In this document: piece by piece, positions 60,193-64,000 of the stretch
How positions within the stretch are numbered: position 1 is the stretch's first letter
Layout: each line of letters starts with the position of its first letter
Source: Fen-1308 sp035319125
Lineage (GTDB): Bacteria > Nitrospirota > Thermodesulfovibrionia > Thermodesulfovibrionales > Dissulfurispiraceae
Direction of reading: 5' to 3'
Length of the DNA: 64,000 nt
Assembly (NCBI GenBank): GCA_035319125.1
Contig: DATHDG010000012.1
Coordinates: forward strand, 62,001 to 126,000
The notes under the pieces: model-generated
The model's input: only the letters and a program-made list of their open reading frames with translations
What the model was told of the DNA's origin: nothing
The model's database searches: none
Translations under genes and position numbers: made by a program

Positions 60193-61778
60193 TGTATCTG
60201 GGGTCGCTGACCGATAAAGAAGCAATCAAAGAATCTGTTCTCACAACACTGCATACGCTGACTGGAAGCTTCATACCTCCTCTGGTTGCAGGGCTCCCAA
60301 AAGATACGATGTCGCTCTGTCCGGAATGCTTGTCGGTAATACCTGCGAGAGAATATGAGCAGGACGGCAAGGTATTGATGACAAAGAAGTGCGACCGGCA
60401 TGGGGTGTTCAACGACATAATATCGTCTGATGTCAGGATATTCAAAGAGCTTGAAAAATGGCACTTCAGGGATGGGGCAGGATTCGAAAATCCTCAGGTG
60501 ACTGACGCCACACGTTGCCCGTCCCAATGCGGTATTTGCAACATGCATGCGACCCATACTTCCGTGGCAAATATAGACATAACCGGAAGATGCAATCTGA
60601 ATTGTAACATTTGTTTCGCGGATTCCAATAAGCATCTTTATGAGCCTACACTGGATGAAATTGGTGTCATGCTCCAGAGGCTGAGAAACACCAGACCCGC
60701 GCCATGTACTACCATTCAATATACAGGTGGAGAGCCTACAGTGCACCCGCAATTCCTGGATATAGTGAGAAAATCGAAAGAGCTCGGATTCACTCATATC
60801 CAGTGCGCTACCAACGGGATCAGACTTGCTGATCCTGATTTTGCCGAGAAGGCCAGAGAGGCTGGCTTACAATACTTGTACCTGCAAATGGATGGTGTCA
60901 CAGATGACGTATTCGTAAAGCTAAGGGGACGTAGGCTGCTGGAAACTAAACTGAAAACTATAGAGGCTGCAAGAAAAGCGGGTCTTAGGATTATTTTTGT
61001 CCCAACTATAATCAGGGGTGTTAACGATCATCAGATCGGCGATCTTATACGGTTGGCATTTGAAAATCTGGATGTACTGACGGGTATCTCAATACAGCCT
61101 ATTGTCTTTACCGGCAGATATCCGGAATCTCATCGCATGAAAGAGCGCTATACATTAGCAGACATGATACTGGATGCAAGCCGCCAGACTGGATTTACTG
61201 ATCCATACAGCGACTGGTTTTCTCTTAACTCCGGCACCCCATTTGTAAAACTGGCCGAATCACTCACCGGCAATTCAATTACGAACCACACATGTCATCC
61301 ACATTGCGGGGCTATGTCGCTGCTTTTTGTCGATAAAGACAAAAATGCTGTTCCAGTGACTAAGTTTCTGGATTTTTATAATGCTCTCAGGGATATCGAA
61401 TATCTTGCAGCCACGACAAATAGGAAGCGCTTTAAAGTTTTTTCAAAGTTTCGGGCTCTAAATGTTTTGCGTGCACATTTCAGGGCTGAGATGGCTCCCA
61501 AAGGCCTGACATTTTCGAAATTTCTCAAAACGCTGGACGGCTATGCTGATAAAAAATATACTTGGATGCAGAACCACAAGGGGCACACATATAAGACTTT
61601 CTTCATCTTCGGCATGCATTTTATGGACAATTACAATTACGATCTCCAAAGGATTAGAAGATGCGCTGTTCATTATACTGCTACCGATGGCAAGCTTTAT
61701 CCTTTCTGCACATATAACTCCGGGCATACGTTCAGAAATAGGGTAGAAAAGCAATATGTCGAAAGCAAAAAAAGCTAG
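60192..61778 (+). CDS. Tes/MJ0619-like radical SAM enzyme
   Basis: This 528-residue protein has an N-terminal zinc-type CPECLSVIPAREYEQ...CDRHG (about 43-74), a Cys block CPSQCGICNMHATHTS (about 113-128) and the radical SAM cluster motif CNLNCNICFAD (about 137-147), then YTGGEPTVHP for AdoMet. Further Cys/His (HTCHPHCGAM, about 370; RRCAVHYT, about 498; CTYNSGH) likely bind other clusters. This layout matches archaeal tetraether synthase (Tes; MJ0619), which joins lipid chains, and bacterial relatives for membrane-spanning lipids. Coupled to an acyltransferase and LolA-like gene, so an envelope-lipid role is probable. The exact reaction is unproven. Confidence 0.83.
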   Translation: MYLGSLTDKEAIKESVLTTLHTLTGSFIPPLVAGLPKDTMSLCPECLSVIPAREYEQDGKVLMTKKCDRHGVFNDIISSDVRIFKELEKWHFRDGAGFENPQVTDATRCPSQCGICNMHATHTSVANIDITGRCNLNCNICFADSNKHLYEPTLDEIGVMLQRLRNTRPAPCTTIQYTGGEPTVHPQFLDIVRKSKELGFTHIQCATNGIRLADPDFAEKAREAGLQYLYLQMDGVTDDVFVKLRGRRLLETKLKTIEAARKAGLRIIFVPTIIRGVNDHQIGDLIRLAFENLDVLTGISIQPIVFTGRYPESHRMKERYTLADMILDASRQTGFTDPYSDWFSLNSGTPFVKLAESLTGNSITNHTCHPHCGAMSLLFVDKDKNAVPVTKFLDFYNALRDIEYLAATTNRKRFKVFSKFRALNVLRAHFRAEMAPKGLTFSKFLKTLDGYADKKYTWMQNHKGHTYKTFFIFGMHFMDNYNYDLQRIRRCAVHYTATDGKLYPFCTYNSGHTFRNRVEKQYVESKKS

Positions 61779-62487
61779 CCGCCTTCTGCTGTCTGTTTTT
61801 GTATCAACGTTCATTTTGGCGATAATTTCAATTTCCCCATGTGCCGCCAGCAGTACGCTCAAGGAAATTTCCACAGCAGAGAAGCAGAGCATACTTGAGA
61901 GGTTTAAGATTCTTCATAAAGATGTGCATGCGATACTTGCTTCTGTTATCCAGGAAAAGCAGCTGGTTGCTCTTAAGAAGAAGATTGTGGTTGAAGGGAC
62001 CGTGACCATGTCTAAGCCCAACATGCTCAAGTGGGAGGTGGCAAAGCCGGAAAGATCCATGACCGTCATAGACGGAGAAACGATGACAGTTTATCATCCC
62101 GATGTCAAAGAGGCGCAGATTTTTGTGCTATCTGAAAATCTGATTGCCCGCAATGCAATGAGTTTTTTCTCTACTGCTATGGGCGGAGATATTGCAGAAA
62201 TGGAACAGAAATTTAAGGTGAATATATTTCGGAATGACAGTGAAGTGGTTTTCAGACTTTCGCCAACTTCTAAATTAGTCGGGAAATATCTGTCGGCTGT
62301 TCTGATTTTCTATGATGAAAAAACCGCCCTGCCACGGGGCTTTGAAATGCTAACGCCCAAGGGAGACAGGACTTTTACTCATCTTTCCAACATTAAAGTC
62401 AATCCTGAACTAAGCCCTGAGACGTTCAATTTTCATCTTCCTGCCGATGTCTGGGTAACTAACAAGGTGGAGCCGAGAAACAATTAA
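61756..62487 (+). CDS. LolA-like outer-membrane lipoprotein carrier
   Basis: This 243-residue protein has a signal peptide (to CAAS) and a LolA-type half-barrel: VEGTVTMSKPNMLKWEVAKPERSMTVIDGE is a marker. LolA ferries lipoproteins across the periplasm; LolA-like proteins in lipid gene clusters may carry lipids. Overlaps the radical SAM gene by 23 bases. Followed directly (ATTAAATG) by the DedA-type gene. Confidence 0.83.
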   Translation: MSKAKKASRLLLSVFVSTFILAIISISPCAASSTLKEISTAEKQSILERFKILHKDVHAILASVIQEKQLVALKKKIVVEGTVTMSKPNMLKWEVAKPERSMTVIDGETMTVYHPDVKEAQIFVLSENLIARNAMSFFSTAMGGDIAEMEQKFKVNIFRNDSEVVFRLSPTSKLVGKYLSAVLIFYDEKTALPRGFEMLTPKGDRTFTHLSNIKVNPELSPETFNFHLPADVWVTNKVEPRNN

Positions 62488-63123
62488 ATGGCTTCCGCAG
62501 TAAGAATCTTTCTAATCATAGCTGCATTTCTGCTCTGCATAATCTATTATCCATACCTGACGCCGCAGAGCATAAGCGCGTTTATCGGTCATAACCGGAT
62601 TTCGGCGCCTCTTATTTTCATTGGCCTTTGTGCTGTGCGGCCGGTACTGTTCTTTCTGCCGTCTATGGGGCTTACTATTGTGGCCGGGGTGCTGTTTGGA
62701 GCTGCATGGGGAACCATATATGTTGCCATAGGCGGCGCCCTGTCGACAGCGGTAGGCTATTATTTTGCCAAATGGATGGGCAGGGGAGCAGTGCAGGCTA
62801 TGGTCGTCGGCAATGCTACTCTTTCTAAATTTGAAAAAAAAGCTCAGGAGCATTCAAGAAATGCAGTGCTCTATATGCGCCTGTTCAATCTGCCATGGGA
62901 TATTGTTAGCTATTGGGCCGGTCTTCAGGGAATCAGATTTCGGGATTTCTACATTGCAAGCATGATTCCGCTTATTCCAGTCAGTTTCATCTACACATAC
63001 TTCGGCAGCACCGTATTTAATCCATTAAGTACAGGGTTTATTCTATCACTGGCTACAATATTTCTTATGGGCGCAATGCCCTATTTAACGGCAAGGTGGC
63101 AAAGGAAATCGCATGGCCAATAG
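62488..63123 (+). CDS. DedA/VTT-domain membrane protein
   Basis: This 211-residue protein has five or six membrane helices and the VTT motif: LPSMGLTIVAGVLFGAAWG (about 69) and FAKWMGRG (about 92), then LYMRLFNLPWDIVSYWAGLQGIR (about 128). VTT/DedA proteins act as lipid scramblases or undecaprenyl-phosphate flippases in known cases. Its position in this operon favours lipid transport. Confidence 0.87.
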   Translation: MASAVRIFLIIAAFLLCIIYYPYLTPQSISAFIGHNRISAPLIFIGLCAVRPVLFFLPSMGLTIVAGVLFGAAWGTIYVAIGGALSTAVGYYFAKWMGRGAVQAMVVGNATLSKFEKKAQEHSRNAVLYMRLFNLPWDIVSYWAGLQGIRFRDFYIASMIPLIPVSFIYTYFGSTVFNPLSTGFILSLATIFLMGAMPYLTARWQRKSHGQ

Positions 63124-64000
63124 GATTGGAAATATTGAGTTGCCGATCAATAGGCTGCACATGGAGCTTACGAATATCTGCAACTTTTCGTGCGAGTTCT
63201 GCCCAGACTCAAAGATGAAGAGGCGTCGTGGCATGATGTCTGCCGAAACTGCGAGGGCTATATTGGATGATGCGGGCAGGAATAATATTGCCAGGACTGT
63301 ACTTTTTCATGTTATGGGAGAACCGACCCTGCATCCAAATCTTGTCGATATCGTTGGCTATGCCGGCAGTAGGGGAATTGGGACGTGTCTTACAACTAAT
63401 GGCAGCCGTCTGAATTTGGACTTGCTCAATGAACTTTCCAAGGTCGGCCTTGATCGCATAATAATCTCCCTTCAAACGCCTGACGACAAGACATTTGCGC
63501 TACGTGGGACGAGGGAGCTTGCATTTTCGGACTATGCAGCGAGGATTCTGGAAATAGCAAGACAGTTTATTGATCCCGGCAAGACTAAGCTCACGATTAG
63601 CTTTCTTTCATCACCGCTGCGCCGGCTCATTATTCCAATCTATCCGGAGGTTAGCATCGCAGATACATCGAGCGACTTAAAAATGCATCTTCGGACCTGG
63701 GCCGACATGATTATGGAGGGTACATCCATTGAAAAGAGGCGGGATGATATAGTAAAACAGATACGGAAAATACACTCTTTTCGCGAGAATGTGATACGAT
63801 TGACCGACAGGCTTTTCTTTCATACCAGAATAATGGGGGACTGGTCGGTGCATTTTGACAGGAAGAACGTAAACGCAGCCTTTGGGTACTGTCCGGCGCT
63901 GAGGGACAACTTCGGCATTTTATGGAACGGCGATTATACGTTCTGCTGCACTGATTACGATGCGGGAACCACGGCCGGAAATTTCGGTTCAATGTCTCTG
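63113..64000 (+). CDS. Radical SAM protein with SPASM-like domain (C-terminus off the right edge)
   Basis: A frame of 296 codons runs off the right edge, starting at ATG 63113 (overlapping the VTT gene by 11 bases, SD AAAGGA). The cluster motif CNFSCEFCP (about 23-31) is followed by VMGEPTLHP, a GGEP variant. Toward the right edge YCPALRDNF and TFCCTDYD look like SPASM cluster ligands (about 263-286). The substrate is unknown. Fifth gene of the acyltransferase-Tes-LolA-VTT operon, so an AdoMet-radical step in a lipid or glycan modification is likely. Confidence 0.85.
   Translation, partial: MANRIGNIELPINRLHMELTNICNFSCEFCPDSKMKRRRGMMSAETARAILDDAGRNNIARTVLFHVMGEPTLHPNLVDIVGYAGSRGIGTCLTTNGSRLNLDLLNELSKVGLDRIIISLQTPDDKTFALRGTRELAFSDYAARILEIARQFIDPGKTKLTISFLSSPLRRLIIPIYPEVSIADTSSDLKMHLRTWADMIMEGTSIEKRRDDIVKQIRKIHSFRENVIRLTDRLFFHTRIMGDWSVHFDRKNVNAAFGYCPALRDNFGILWNGDYTFCCTDYDAGTTAGNFGSMSL

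Noticed and set aside
1..64000. CRISPR arrays, rRNA, prophage or IS elements
   Set aside because: No regular spaced repeats, rRNA, transposase or phage structural gene was seen in any frame.

Overview
The window looks like chromosome of an anaerobic, diderm (Gram-negative) bacterium with Wood-Ljungdahl type one-carbon metabolism and selenocysteine. The diderm reading rests on Pal, CpoB, LolA, an LpxL/HtrB-type acyltransferase, a polysaccharide-export protein, many lipoproteins and L,D-transpeptidases. The anaerobic reading rests on a methylene-tetrahydrofolate reductase/heterodisulfide-reductase gene cluster rich in Fe-S motifs. Gene content recalls Nitrospirota (Thermodesulfovibrionia-like) or Desulfobacterota. 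This is inference: there is no rRNA or other firm phylogenetic marker here.

Layout. (1) 1-3,100: small minus-strand orphan genes separated by foldable repeats, with a promoter and a divergent integron-integrase-like fragment; this reads as a decayed integron cassette array. (2) 3,218-4,134: a lipoprotein gene broken by one frameshift at an A8 tract. (3) 4,224-14,199: the centrepiece, an operon hdrC-hdrB-[hdrA N-half/nuoE]-nuoF-[nuoG/hdrA]-mvhD-metV-metF ending in a strong terminator. mvhD is a selenoprotein gene read through UGA, and the matching tRNA-Sec gene lies at 59,095-59,192. (4) 14,800-31,600: housekeeping and envelope genes (mnmA, glgX, PHP hydrolase, mltD, moaA, cpoB-pal, mgtC, dsbC, speH) and a two-gene signalling unit. 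(5) 31,673-35,174: DUF1015-gap-pgk. (6) 35,362-43,400: a nuclease-like protein with a tiny Cys-rich partner, PilZ, polX, prohibitin-like protein, two L,D-transpeptidases and a Lpp-like lipoprotein. (7) 44,227-50,721: export protein and miaA on the minus strand, then leuB-asd-metK-ahcY on the plus strand up to a terminator. (8) 51,155-59,033: degP, then TPR/PilZ/sensor-kinase genes and a MurNAc-salvage pair (namZ plus a fused murU-amgK). (9) 59,314-64,000: a translationally coupled lipid-related operon with a Tes/MJ0619-like radical SAM enzyme.

How the parts fit. HdrABC/MvhD/NuoEFG modules probably pass electrons from NADH to MetVF, possibly with flavin-based bifurcation to ferredoxin. The methyl group so formed can feed methionine, and metK and ahcY run the activated methyl cycle. 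speH consumes AdoMet for polyamines, and several radical SAM enzymes use AdoMet too. The two most unusual items are the HdrA split across two fusion proteins with a Sec-containing MvhD, and the Tes-like radical SAM gene coupled to an acyltransferase.
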